Source: JAFDZV01 sp035549015 (lineage in GTDB: Bacteria > Bacteroidota > Ignavibacteria > OLB7). Taken from it: a DNA stretch of 64,000 nt. The DNA lies in contig DASZRW010000015.1 in the NCBI GenBank assembly GCA_035549015.1, forward strand, positions 25,679-89,678, given 5' to 3'. Positions within the stretch are counted from its first letter, which is position 1. Every line of letters begins with the position of its first letter. Under the pieces are notes generated by a model. It saw only the letters and a list, made by a program, of their open reading frames with translations. It did not search any database and was not told where the DNA came from. Positions 37,305 through 46,160 of the stretch are shown one piece after another. The position numbers were made by a program, and so were the translations under genes.

Positions 37305-37333
37305 GGGAGGGAGGTACCTCCACCTGCGCATGC

Positions 37334-37375
37334 CAACGACCGGAGGTGCCCGCAATGGGACCGCTCCGGTCGTTG
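37334..37375. terminator. Bidirectional hairpin between convergent genes
   Basis: A 12-bp perfect stem (CAACGACCGGAG / CTCCGGTCGTTG) with an 18-nt loop, 30 bp after the STAND NTPase stop and 46 bp from the stop of the opposing gene. It lacks a T-tract, but the position suits termination from both sides. Confidence 0.55.
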
Positions 37376-37421
37376 ATTCATCGGGTGTATGCCCAGCGTT
37401 TACCTGAACGGGCCGCCACTA

Positions 37422-37961
37422 TTATGCATGTCCTCTTCCGTCCGGTCCAACGATGTCATCGATAACGATGATCGTCAGTCCGCATACCGCTTCACCGTCT
37501 GCCGTTTCAAATCGCCACTGGTCCACAAGCTGGAGGCCAGTGGAGCTCGCCGATCCAATTCCAATTGGACTTGCGGGGTCCAGGTTGGCCGGTTTCCCAC
37601 TGTTGCAATCGCCGTCGGCATACTTCACTCGAACGATATACTTAGTGCCCGACTGCGCTGTTGCATGATAATCATGATTCCGAAACTGGTTCAGCGAAAC
37701 GCCCGTGCAGTTTGTGAGCGGGAGCGAGACGGTACTGTCTTCAGTGGTTATCATCACTTCTACCTTCTTTGCCTGGCTGTATTCGAGCACGATGATGGCG
37801 TGCTGGCGCTGGGAGCCTGAAAGGATGATCGGTGCGACAAACTCGACAGCAGAGGTGAGCGGATTCCAACTTGAGTACGTCATGGTTCTCCTTCGGTTTG
37901 AGGAATACGTTGAATGGTCATCGAACTCTTTCTCAACATCTCTCCACTCGTTGGAGTTCAT
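37422..37961 (-). CDS. Uncharacterised 179-aa partner of the transglutaminase-like protein
   Basis: No family was recognised. The protein is soluble and beta-rich: SAVEFVAPIILSGSQRQHAI, KKVEVMITTEDSTVSLPL and GTKYIVRVKYADGDC, ending VCGLTIIVIDDIVG. There is no signal peptide or membrane helix. The start lies 5 bp after the protease gene stop, so the two genes are surely co-transcribed and probably work together. A small immunoglobulin-like or C2-like sandwich is a guess. Confidence 0.72.
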   Translation of the reverse strand: MNSNEWRDVEKEFDDHSTYSSNRRRTMTYSSWNPLTSAVEFVAPIILSGSQRQHAIIVLEYSQAKKVEVMITTEDSTVSLPLTNCTGVSLNQFRNHDYHATAQSGTKYIVRVKYADGDCNSGKPANLDPASPIGIGSASSTGLQLVDQWRFETADGEAVCGLTIIVIDDIVGPDGRGHA

Positions 37962-37966
37962 TGCTG

Positions 37967-38707
37967 TTAAATGCTCCCGAGCGGATGTACCTCCCAGGCA
38001 TGATCGCTGTTGAATGCGTACAGGGGAGTGTACTGATGTTTTAGCAGCGGATTGGTCTTGTCGGTAATACCATCGTCCGATCCATCTGCCGCATACCATC
38101 CCGTCTCCAAATACATTTCGTGCGACCAGGTCGGGTCGATCAGCGCCCATGGACCGTTCTCCGTTTTGTAGACAACCCATGCATGAGCACGCAGGTCATG
38201 GACTGTTGTACCATCGGTCTGCAGGTAGTTGCCGAGGACGATGCGGATACAATACGGGCTGATCCCGGTGCCAATCGTCAGGCTTGCCAGGAGGATGGCC
38301 AGGTCTTCGCAATCGCCCGCTCCACGAGCCATTGTCTCGGCCGGCATCTGCCAGAAGTCCGCGGGGGAGCCCGCCAGTCGGTTGCTGTCCGGCTGGTAGG
38401 TGATGATACTTTCCGTCAAGTCCTCCCGGGACAGCTTCGTACCGTTGTCAGAGCTTGGTATGCCAGCAATGAACTGCCAGCATTTGCGTGCCCGGGTATC
38501 GAATGAACCGGTCTGTTTGGGGAGCATCGGATCCAGGATCTTCAGCGATCCAAACGCATCGAGAATCTGGATTCGATTGGGAGGCAGCGCGAAGTCGCGA
38601 ATGTCCGTTGTGATTGGGATTCGCGTCTCGGTCCTGAGTTTTCTTCGTCCGACGATCATTGGATATGGCATGATTCTACTCCCCGCCCAGTCATAACGTG
38701 TTCCCAT
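37967..38707 (-). CDS. Transglutaminase-like cysteine protease
   Basis: A 246-aa protein. AGGAG lies 7 nt before the ATG at 38707. The papain-like transglutaminase triad is visible: Cys133 in ARGAGDCEDLAILLASL, His175 in RAHAWVVYK and Asp191 in LIDPTW. The N-terminal ~100 residues precede the core. There is no signal peptide, so it should act in the cytoplasm, unlike the exported transglutaminase-like proteases of most bacteria. It is divergent from the TPR/HTH regulator and is followed by the 179-aa partner. The substrate is unknown. Transglutaminase-like folds occur as effector proteases in some conflict systems, which together with the STAND neighbour makes such a role possible. Confidence 0.82.
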   Translation of the reverse strand: MGTRYDWAGSRIMPYPMIVGRRKLRTETRIPITTDIRDFALPPNRIQILDAFGSLKILDPMLPKQTGSFDTRARKCWQFIAGIPSSDNGTKLSREDLTESIITYQPDSNRLAGSPADFWQMPAETMARGAGDCEDLAILLASLTIGTGISPYCIRIVLGNYLQTDGTTVHDLRAHAWVVYKTENGPWALIDPTWSHEMYLETGWYAADGSDDGITDKTNPLLKHQYTPLYAFNSDHAWEVHPLGSI

Positions 38708-38801
38708 GGCAATTCTCCTGATGTGTCCTGGTTCAAGGGCGGCACACATGGCGTGCCGTGCGAATTGGTCCGGCAAACGTAGAGCGATACGGCAATGAGG
38801 C

Positions 38802-38824
38802 ATGTATGTAAAAAGTACGTACAT
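38802..38824. promoter_or_regulatory. Candidate operator: imperfect palindrome in a divergent promoter region
   Basis: Two 9-bp arms (ATGTATGTA / TACGTACAT, one mismatch) separated by AAAAG, in the 166-bp gap between the divergent protease and TPR/HTH regulator genes. Position and symmetry suit binding of a dimeric regulator, possibly the HTH protein encoded 50 bp downstream. Inference only. Confidence 0.4.
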
Positions 38825-38873
38825 TGATCGCGGCCAACAGGCGCCCTACATCACTGCGCGGAACTGTTGATGC

Positions 38874-41483
38874 ATGCAGTCAGGACAATCGATCATGGAG
38901 GCACTCATGGTAGAGGAGCACCAGCGCAAGGACCTTGCTGAGGATGCGATTTCCAGAATCGTGGAGTCGTTGCGCGACGGCCAGGTTGATCGCGCGCTGA
39001 TTATTGCTCGCAGCAACATGAAGACCGTACCGGCCGGCGCCGATCAGGCACGGCTCCGGCTGTATCAGGGTTTCTGCTGTATCGCGAAGCTCCGGAACAT
39101 GACCGCCGACGATCGTGACGCCACGCAGTTCGTGAACCTCTGCGAGGAGGGAATTGTCGCGTTGCAGTATGTGCACGAGCGAGGTGCCGCCACGCCGGCT
39201 TCATCCGGACATGCGGTCCCGAACCGGGAGATGGCCGTGGAGGCACTGTTGCTGCTTGGCGATCTGGCACTTGCGGTGCGGGACTACGCGCGAGGCGAAA
39301 CGGACACGGAAGCTGCCGATGCATCGCAACAGGAACGTTCCCGGCGGTCCATGCATGAACTGTATCGTTGGGCGATAGGCAAGGAGAAGAGCAGGAAACA
39401 TGAGGATGGCGGCAACGACCCATTCTCCGAAGCGTACCGTGCTGCACTGACGCTGTATGAACAGGCCGCGGCCTGTGCCGGCAGCATGCAGATGGCTCCC
39501 GGTACGGAGACACCGGATGCCCGGAGGCGGAATGCCACGCAGCGAAGCACCGGGCAACGGCATGCAGGCGGGGCTTCGTTGCGCATGCCACGCAACGCTG
39601 CAGCGGATGGCCGAAGCCGCTGGCTATGGGCGACCAATATGGTTCTTGCAGAGTTCACTGCAGATACCGGCCCGCTCGGGGATGCAGGCGGCGATCCAGG
39701 GATCTACCTTATTGAGGCATTGGCGCATGCATTGAATGCGGGAGCACATCCCATTGGCGAAGGGCTCTGGACGGTTTGGCATACAGGGGTTGCGTTCGAT
39801 CCGCTTGGTTGTACGCTGCTGGCATCGGACCGCTTGAAGGCGACACGTGGAGAGACTGCGAATCCGTTGGAGTGTGGTCGAGACGCCGATTCCCGTTTCC
39901 GTGCCGTGGGCGATCGATATGGCCAGCTCGCGGTACTTGCACTTCGGGCGGAAGTTGTCGCAAATGCCATGGATGCCGCGTCGGCGACGGCACATGGGAA
40001 GCACGCATTCGATGCCGGCCTGCTTGCCGATTCGGCCGAACGTCTGATTGCCCGGCTACCGCGTGCCGACGCTGGAACACTTGCCGGTTATGCGATAGAG
40101 CTGGAATGGTATCGTGTCGAGTGCAGGCTGTGCGTAGCGTTCGGGCTTCTCGAGGAGAAGCGCAGTGGGCCCGATGGAGAACGAGTGCTGGAGTGCTATC
40201 TGGCCGCGTATGATGCAGCCAGCCGAACCGGCGATCTGCGGGAGATCCTGCTTCCAACACTCCGTATCGGCCTGCATAATGCGCGAGGCAACGATTTTGG
40301 CCCCGATGGATATTTGAAGACAGGGCTCGAGCTGGCCCGGAGGTTGCGACAGCAGTCCTATATCTGGCAGTTCGAAGCTGCCATTGCGCGCGTGTATGAG
40401 GGCCGGGGCAACTGCAGCGCGGCGCTCGAATGGGAACGCGCGGCGGGAAGGGATCGCATGTTGTTCCATCGAGCACAGATGATAAATGCAGTTGTACGCC
40501 AGCGTGTGCGAATGGAATCGGAGCACGACAGGCTGCAACGGCAGCTCGCCGACAAGCGGGCCGAAGAGCTGGAGGAACTGAACCGGCAGGTACAGAATCA
40601 GAACAAGGAGCTGGCCGCACGTCTCGGCGAGCGTGCGCAATTGCTGGAGGGACTTGCGCGCGCAGTGCGTGCGGCCATGAAGGAGGGGGGATCCACGCGC
40701 CGGCTGCATTCGCGGGTTGATGGTGTATTCCAGCGGTTCTCCGAGAATGATACCGGCTGGCGGGAGTTCGATACGTATGTGGAGGCTCGTACGCCCGAAT
40801 TCCTGAACGAGCTCAACGAACGAGCGCCGAACCTTACCCCCACCGAGCGCCGTATCTGTATACTAATCCGCGACGGTGTACCGATGGAGGATATCTGCAA
40901 CCTGGTTAATCGCAAGGCTCCGAAAGGTCCTCAGAAAAAGAAGGCTCCGAAAAAGAGCACTCAGAAAAAGAACATTTCCGATGAGAAGTCTTCAGGAATG
41001 GAATCGTGGCTCAGAACCCTGGACCGGCACCGGTTCAATATTCTCAGGAAGCTGCGATCCACCGGAGGTGGGGAAGGGAACGAGAACGTGCCGGTGCGTT
41101 CGTCGGAACCGCCGGCGCCGGCCGGCCGAAGAATGCGTGCCAAGTCTACACGCACTCCCAGAAAACGCAGGCAGCAGGGGATGCGCCTTGCCGACTTCCT
41201 CCGATTCTTCGGCAACGAGCCCGGTGACCCTGCATTTATTGCAGCGATCCGCAAGAGCCTCCCCGATATCTCCCGGCGCGACCTGCTTCTCTGCCGTCAC
41301 CTGCGCCGTGGGTTCTCCGACAAACAGATCGCCGAATACCTTGGCGTCACTCCCGAATCTCTACACATCCATTACCGCAGAGCGGCCCGGGCGCTTGGGG
41401 TGTCGAGTGCGACATTGCGGGATGCCGTACGGCGCTTTCCCGAGGAGGCTGGTTCCGACGACGAATACGTAGTTGGTGCGTAG
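38874..41483 (+). CDS. TPR regulator with one interrupted and one intact LuxR-type HTH
   Basis: An 869-aa soluble protein. Residues ~1-520 are TPR-like helices, with a long charged coiled coil at ~545-590 (RMESEHDRLQRQLADKRAEE). A first LuxR-type HTH begins LTPTERRICILIRDGVPMED, but after ICNLVN comes a ~35-residue Lys-rich insert (KAPKGPQKKKAPKKSTQKKN) before the expected LDRHRFNILRKLRS recognition helix. A second, intact HTH lies at the C-terminus (ISRRDLLLCRHLRRGFSDKQ, then IAEYLGVTPESLHIHYRRAA). The Lys-rich insert and the linker (~675-765) may bind DNA or RNA non-specifically. Starts at 38874 and 38895 are both possible. It shares architecture with the 668-aa protein at 0.9 kb. Confidence 0.8.
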   Translation: MQSGQSIMEALMVEEHQRKDLAEDAISRIVESLRDGQVDRALIIARSNMKTVPAGADQARLRLYQGFCCIAKLRNMTADDRDATQFVNLCEEGIVALQYVHERGAATPASSGHAVPNREMAVEALLLLGDLALAVRDYARGETDTEAADASQQERSRRSMHELYRWAIGKEKSRKHEDGGNDPFSEAYRAALTLYEQAAACAGSMQMAPGTETPDARRRNATQRSTGQRHAGGASLRMPRNAAADGRSRWLWATNMVLAEFTADTGPLGDAGGDPGIYLIEALAHALNAGAHPIGEGLWTVWHTGVAFDPLGCTLLASDRLKATRGETANPLECGRDADSRFRAVGDRYGQLAVLALRAEVVANAMDAASATAHGKHAFDAGLLADSAERLIARLPRADAGTLAGYAIELEWYRVECRLCVAFGLLEEKRSGPDGERVLECYLAAYDAASRTGDLREILLPTLRIGLHNARGNDFGPDGYLKTGLELARRLRQQSYIWQFEAAIARVYEGRGNCSAALEWERAAGRDRMLFHRAQMINAVVRQRVRMESEHDRLQRQLADKRAEELEELNRQVQNQNKELAARLGERAQLLEGLARAVRAAMKEGGSTRRLHSRVDGVFQRFSENDTGWREFDTYVEARTPEFLNELNERAPNLTPTERRICILIRDGVPMEDICNLVNRKAPKGPQKKKAPKKSTQKKNISDEKSSGMESWLRTLDRHRFNILRKLRSTGGGEGNENVPVRSSEPPAPAGRRMRAKSTRTPRKRRQQGMRLADFLRFFGNEPGDPAFIAAIRKSLPDISRRDLLLCRHLRRGFSDKQIAEYLGVTPESLHIHYRRAARALGVSSATLRDAVRRFPEEAGSDDEYVVGA

Positions 41484-41698
41484 TTGCTCCAGGGCGAGCC
41501 GTGCGATATTGCCGTTGGCACCGGGCAACAGGTGCATGCTGGTGCGGCCGCGGCATCTCATGATGAAGCGAGGCCATGGAGCCGGTCCCCGGCTGCGAGG
41601 AGGAGTGGCGCGCGAGCCGGGGTGATGCGCACAGGTATGAACGCCGCTCCGCCATGCTGCCAGGGGCTGCCACCGCAGCAATTGGAGACTTCCACATC

Positions 41699-41968
41699 AT
41701 GGACAACGACACCTCGCTACCAGACTCGATTCGGCGTATCAATCAGGAGATTGAACGATCCATCCGTTCCCTGCCGGGGCAGGCGCCGGATGACCTCCGC
41801 TCCACGATCGCCATCAGCAACGCATGTGTGGCCTTCCGGCGCATACGTTCCGATCTGGACGAATACCTTGCGTGGTTGGAAGCGCCTGCGCACGAGCTGC
41901 TGCCGCTGTTTCTGCTTCTTGTACGAATTGCCGATGCCGTATGCCATACACGTGGGCTGCAGCAATAA
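41699..41968 (+). CDS. Small hypothetical protein
   Basis: An 89-aa protein starting MDNDTSLPDSIRRINQEIER. It is mostly helical, acidic at the front and hydrophobic at the end (ELLPLFLLLVRIADAVCH). GGAG lies ~14 nt upstream, which is far. No family was recognised and coding status is not certain. It sits between the TPR regulator and the convergent HEPN-like gene. Confidence 0.45.
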   Translation: MDNDTSLPDSIRRINQEIERSIRSLPGQAPDDLRSTIAISNACVAFRRIRSDLDEYLAWLEAPAHELLPLFLLLVRIADAVCHTRGLQQ

Positions 41969-42113
41969 GGCATGGCACGTTCTCAATGGGTGCTCCCCAA
42001 CGGTGCATCTCCGATGCGCGCAGCTTCGATGTGCCGCCGCAGAAACTGTTACTGCAGTGGCCATCTACGAACAGGGTTCTACTGCAATGCCTCCGCGGTT
42101 GTGCGCTCTGCGT

Positions 42114-43550
42114 TCAATTCTTCGGCGGCATGGCCTGCTGTTCCCTACGCGGTTCGGTGGGCGGTTGGTAGCTGCCACGTTTCGTTCGCCACCATTCCAG
42201 GAACTGATAACATCCAAACGCTGCCTTCTGAATCTCCTTCTCGTCCAGAATAACAGCGGAACGATGTGCGGCAACGTTCCTCAGCTTGATCAGATGCTCC
42301 AATCCATTCTTAACCTCCGGCCCAAAGAAGCTCTTGTCCGATCCATAGGGCGTTGATTGTTTACCAAGAAGAACTTCGCGCAATTCACACAGCATTGTGC
42401 CGGCATCCGCAATCAGGGCGTGCATGGATTCCTTCTCCTGCACCGCAATCCCGCGCCGCTTAACCTCGCTGTGAAATTTATCGATTCGTGATACCAGTGA
42501 GCCGGATCTATTCCGCAACGATGCAACATTCGCATCCTGCCTGGGCCAATTGCTGACAGCCTGGAATATGTTCCCCATCCCAAAAGCAGGTGGAACCGGT
42601 TTCCGAATAACGGTCTCGTATATCTGCCGAAGATACAATTCCACGATCACGCCCAGCGCCCGGACACAGTTGTCGTAGCGCCTGGCACGATATTCCTGGA
42701 TCGGCTTCGAGAACAGATCGCGCCCGTCCTCCTGTTCGATCGGCGCCGGCCCACCGGCGTACAGCATTCCGAAATAACCGCCAAGCACATATTCATCAAG
42801 CGATCGAACATGCCGGGGAAGGGCTGCCTCCGTCTTTCCGGCTGCCGTGAGAAATTTCCCGACGGCGAGCAATGGGTCCCTCTGCAGCGCGTACAGTTCC
42901 ACTTCCGTGGAGTAGTACGGCGATACATGCAGCACGAATAATCCGCTATGGATTCTGAACGCCCGATCGCTCAAGATGTCGTATCGAAAATCCTTGCAAT
43001 CGATTTCCTGCTCGAATATGCTCAGGGCCTCGCTGTATTGTGAGAGAAGGTCGTTGGCCGGCTTCCCATCGTTCCCAGCCAGAGTATTCAGGACAAGCCG
43101 GTCCTGCCACTTTGATTGACGGTAGATGCTAAAATCCTTGTATGAACCGTTGGTGACCTTCAATTGACCGAGGAACTTGAAGATCTTGAAGATGAACGAA
43201 AGGCGCGCCGCTATGCGCTCGTAGGGCACCATCATGTGCAACTGCACCGCATTCTCATTGCCCGGAATGCCGCTGTCGGCATCCTCGACCTTGTAGTGCT
43301 CCTGGAATTTTTGTTCAACTGCCTCCCAGACCTCTCCGGAAATCCCGCCCAGGTCGCTCCATCGAAGCCGCATGTACCAGATGCCAGATGCGATCGGATC
43401 CTCCAGATAACCTCTGACGGCGTCTTTGTCCCCCTCGTGAAGGGTAATCGCCGATCGCGTTGCCGGAGTGCCGGTTGTGGATCGTCTCGTGGACCGGATC
43501 TCCCGCAGATCCATGAGTTGCCGTTCCAATGGTGAATTGATGGTGCTCAT
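42114..43550 (-). CDS. Uncharacterised protein with a C-terminal HEPN-type RX4H motif
   Basis: A 478-aa soluble protein. The N-terminal ~250 residues are not recognised. Residues ~280-445 are helical: RRYDNCVRALGVIVELYLRQ, and later GLEHLIKLRNVAAHRSA, in which Arg424 and His429 form an RX4H motif inside a helix. This is the catalytic signature of HEPN ribonucleases, and the preceding helix is where HEPN domains place their first helix. Similar C-terminal domains occur in DUF4145-type and abortive-infection proteins. No signal peptide or membrane segment was found. The HEPN assignment rests on motif and helical context; RNase activity is inferred. It stands alone on the minus strand within the accessory region. 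Confidence 0.68.
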   Translation of the reverse strand: MSTINSPLERQLMDLREIRSTRRSTTGTPATRSAITLHEGDKDAVRGYLEDPIASGIWYMRLRWSDLGGISGEVWEAVEQKFQEHYKVEDADSGIPGNENAVQLHMMVPYERIAARLSFIFKIFKFLGQLKVTNGSYKDFSIYRQSKWQDRLVLNTLAGNDGKPANDLLSQYSEALSIFEQEIDCKDFRYDILSDRAFRIHSGLFVLHVSPYYSTEVELYALQRDPLLAVGKFLTAAGKTEAALPRHVRSLDEYVLGGYFGMLYAGGPAPIEQEDGRDLFSKPIQEYRARRYDNCVRALGVIVELYLRQIYETVIRKPVPPAFGMGNIFQAVSNWPRQDANVASLRNRSGSLVSRIDKFHSEVKRRGIAVQEKESMHALIADAGTMLCELREVLLGKQSTPYGSDKSFFGPEVKNGLEHLIKLRNVAAHRSAVILDEKEIQKAAFGCYQFLEWWRTKRGSYQPPTEPRREQQAMPPKN

Positions 43551-43984
43551 AACTCATTCGGATATCATCATGAATTGATGGCGGGCACGCCCCGCTCAAT
43601 GAGCGAACGTGCCGCCGTTGCTGTATGATGTGCCGCAACCCGGCGCCGATGCATGTATCGATAGCCATCAGTGAGCAACCGAGTGCGCCGGCATCGCAGG
43701 CGCTTCGGTACACGATCGGAAGCTGTGCCTGGCATTTGCAGAGGGGGCGGGGGAGCTATGCAGCGGGTATGGAACATAGCGAATGCCTGCGAACCCGCGT
43801 GCTGCAATCGAGCCGGCATTGTACCTTCACAGCGTGTTTTCGTTGTAACCGTGAACGGCACCCCGCTCTGCCGCGTGGACGTGCGCCCCGGCATGCATAT
43901 CTCCCACTTCGATGGGGACGTCTACATCCGGACGGCAGCCAGACATTGAAACTGGCCGGGCCGCAGCTTACTCACTGGCTCTCC
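43551..43984. other. Region with uncertain coding potential
   Basis: No clear gene was found. One open frame (ending at 43949) contains the protein-like stretch VFVVTVNGTPLCRVDVRPGM and could be a remnant; another runs into the winged-helix gene that follows. Neither has a good start. Confidence 0.35.
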
Positions 43985-44749
43985 ATGCGTATGCAGGGGA
44001 GCGCGGGGAAGCCGGCCGAGCCGCCCGCATCCGGCGGCCGTGGGCCTGCGGGCCATGTGGCGGAAGATGCCGGCGCATCGGGTGCCGCCAACGGCGCAGA
44101 TGCTGCCGGCAGGGGAGAAGACGGCGTGGCTCCGGCTCCGGTGCGCCGGACATTGCGTCGCACGCCTGCCGGTGTTGCATCTGCCGGCGGTGCTGTGCCG
44201 GGCGGTGCCACGGATGCGGATGACGGGCGCCGGCGCTCGGTGGGTGGAGGGACGGGCGTCCCAACGGCGCGTGTGGCGGAGGGGGAACGCACGGAACGCC
44301 GGAGCATCCAGGATGTGGAACCAGAGGAGATCATCGGGGCCATCCGGAAGGTGTTCAATCGTACAGGCCCCCACGTTCGCGAGGAGGGGATGCGCCTGGT
44401 GGCGCAGGAACTGGGCTTCGCCCGCATGGGGAGCAACGTCCGCTCCGCAATCGATGGCGCCATGAGGGCCGCGGTGCGGTGCCGCGTGATAGAGCGCGTT
44501 GGCGAGGAGTACGTGCTCCTGGCCCGTGACGTGAACGACTACAGCCGCGATGAACTGGTGGACGCGCTCCGTGCCGCTACCGGCACATCGTGGACGGAGC
44601 GGGAGGAGGCGATTGTGCCGGCCGTGCGCCATCTGGGATTCCGCCGCACCGGCAGCGCTATCCAGGAGGCCTTCCGCTCCGCGCTCCGTTCCGCGCTTTG
44701 TACCGGCGCCATGGAAACATCGGACGGGCTGGTGCGGAAGAGGAGGTGA
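43985..44749 (+). CDS. Orphan tandem winged-helix protein (DUF3320-like repeats)
   Basis: A 254-aa protein. Residues ~1-105 are a Gly/Ala/Pro-rich linker. Two homologous ~65-aa modules follow, at residues ~114-180 (EIIGAIRKVFNRTGPHVREE ... ELGFARMGSNVRSAIDGAMR) and ~184-252 (ELVDALRAATGTSWTEREEA ... HLGFRRTGSAIQEAFRSALR). The LGFxRxGSxIxxAxxxAxR core matches the winged-helix module found at the end of very large DUF4011/DUF3320 helicase-nuclease proteins. Here it is free-standing and doubled. It may be a DNA-binding remnant of such a gene or an independent protein. The start is uncertain because the frame is open further upstream (to 43625). Confidence 0.6.
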   Translation: MRMQGSAGKPAEPPASGGRGPAGHVAEDAGASGAANGADAAGRGEDGVAPAPVRRTLRRTPAGVASAGGAVPGGATDADDGRRRSVGGGTGVPTARVAEGERTERRSIQDVEPEEIIGAIRKVFNRTGPHVREEGMRLVAQELGFARMGSNVRSAIDGAMRAAVRCRVIERVGEEYVLLARDVNDYSRDELVDALRAATGTSWTEREEAIVPAVRHLGFRRTGSAIQEAFRSALRSALCTGAMETSDGLVRKRR

Positions 44750-44952
44750 GGGGGCGTGAACGCTGCCTGTTGGCAATACGAAGGCGCGCCGCATGTAGAA
44801 GCTTCGTTGGAAGCGGCCGCTTCTTCTGGCATCGGATGTTGGCGCGTCTGAAGTTGTCGCGGAGTTTTACTCCGCGATCCCAACTGCAGAGCCGGCCTCG
44901 GGACCGATAGGCGGCTCCTGGCGGAGCGCCCGAAAGAAGACTACGCTGCGAT

Positions 44953-45113
44953 TGCTACAGATAGGATGACCTGCCGCCGGCACCCGACTGCCCCGGCGCC
45001 TGTTGACCGCGACGCATGATTGCACCGGCGCAGCATTACCGACACTTCGTGCCATACTATCTGTAGCCATGCGGTTCTTCCTTTCCGATGCACCGCTCCC
45101 TGCAGGGAGCGGC
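44953..45113. repeat. REP-like intergenic element with inverted core pair
   Basis: A reverse core (GCTACAGATAGGA, ~44955-44967) and a forward core (CTATCTGTAG, 45057-45066) face away from each other across ~90 bp. A perfect 20-bp palindrome (CCGCTCCCTGCAGGGAGCGG, 45093-45112) follows the forward core. It has the same design as the elements at 9.1-9.5 and 21.1-21.6 kb, but the sequence between the cores is different. The surrounding 44750-45164 gap has no gene. Confidence 0.75.
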
Positions 45114-45164
45114 CTGTGCATTCGCCGCATCACGAACGGTGCACGGCGACACGATGAATTCCGT

Positions 45165-46160
45165 TTACGGCCGGAACCATCGCAACACTTCACGTTGGAC
45201 GTCGGCCCTTTTGGGTGTATCCACCTTGGGAGGCGGATCGGCGGAATCCCGGCGGCTGAGATCGCGGATCAATTCCTCTGCAAGCTGCTGCAACCCTCCA
45301 TGATTCGGATGGAACACGCGTAGCACATAGGAGAGATAGGCGAATTCGCGGTCGCGGTAGATGCGCTCGAAATGGCGATAGAGATCGGTCAGGCGCGCAT
45401 AGTTCCTGAGGAAGAAGATCGCAAGCACTTCGATGAATGCGAACGCGGCAATGCGCGGGGTTTCTTCGGCAATCAGTCTGTCCCATGGCAGGGTTGGGAG
45501 ATGCCCCACCGTCTCGTGTAATACCGTGCTCAGATAGGTTTCCCAGACAAAGAACACCAGCGGGCCGAGAAGGGCGCAGGTGATTCCCAGGCCAAGGCTT
45601 AGCCGGGCGCGGCGCAGCGTAACCTCCATCGTCTCGAACGATCGCTTATTCAACAGCATGAAGCGCTCTGCAATATGCTTCTGAACCTGAAGCGCCATCC
45701 CGGCGGCCGTTTCCGTTGTTATGAGCGCACCGGTTGCTGGAGGAGCGGATTCAGCGGGGTCGGCATCACCGCCGGCCGGTTCGGCGCCGTTGCGAGTGGC
45801 GGAATCGTGGTGCTCTTCCATTGGAAATTCGAACGGCGTGAACATCCGCGCCTCCGGATAACTGCGCCGCCAGATATCGTGCTCCCGCACATTGGGATTG
45901 AACGTCCGGCTGATCAATCCATAGCCGAATGTCAGGAGATAGATGACCGGAAAAAACGCGATGCATAGAGCCAGCAGGCCGTACCACGAGAATATTGCAT
46001 CCCAGATGGAGGGCATTGGAGTTGTATTCAGCAGATACTCGTTGCGCTGCCGCAGAATGAAAACGCCGGCACCAATCCATACCAGGCATTCGGCCGCATA
46101 GAACCGGTAGTACCTCCGCTGCCGCCTGTGCCAGTCGTTGTCTGATGTACGGTCGCTCAT
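45165..46160 (-). CDS. Uncharacterised membrane protein with four predicted TM helices
   Basis: A 331-aa protein. GGAGGT lies just before the ATG at 46160. TM helices are at ~20-38 (FYAAECLVWIGAGVFIL), ~55-80 (WYGLLALCIAFFPVIYLLTF), ~185-208 (LSLGLGITCALLGPLVFFVW) and ~240-258 (RIAAFAFIEVLAIFFLRNYA). A loop rich in Glu, Gly and Pro separates the two pairs. The C-terminal ~70 residues are helical and charged. No family was recognised. The start overlaps the upstream gene stop by 4 nt, so the pair is a two-gene operon. Confidence 0.78.
   Translation of the reverse strand: MSDRTSDNDWHRRQRRYYRFYAAECLVWIGAGVFILRQRNEYLLNTTPMPSIWDAIFSWYGLLALCIAFFPVIYLLTFGYGLISRTFNPNVREHDIWRRSYPEARMFTPFEFPMEEHHDSATRNGAEPAGGDADPAESAPPATGALITTETAAGMALQVQKHIAERFMLLNKRSFETMEVTLRRARLSLGLGITCALLGPLVFFVWETYLSTVLHETVGHLPTLPWDRLIAEETPRIAAFAFIEVLAIFFLRNYARLTDLYRHFERIYRDREFAYLSYVLRVFHPNHGGLQQLAEELIRDLSRRDSADPPPKVDTPKRADVQREVLRWFRP

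Noticed and set aside
43671..43949. 92-codon frame with a plausible VFVVTVNGTPLCRVDVRPGM stretch
   Set aside because: The N-terminal part is nonsense-like, no start signal is visible and no family was recognised. It is mentioned only as a possible remnant.
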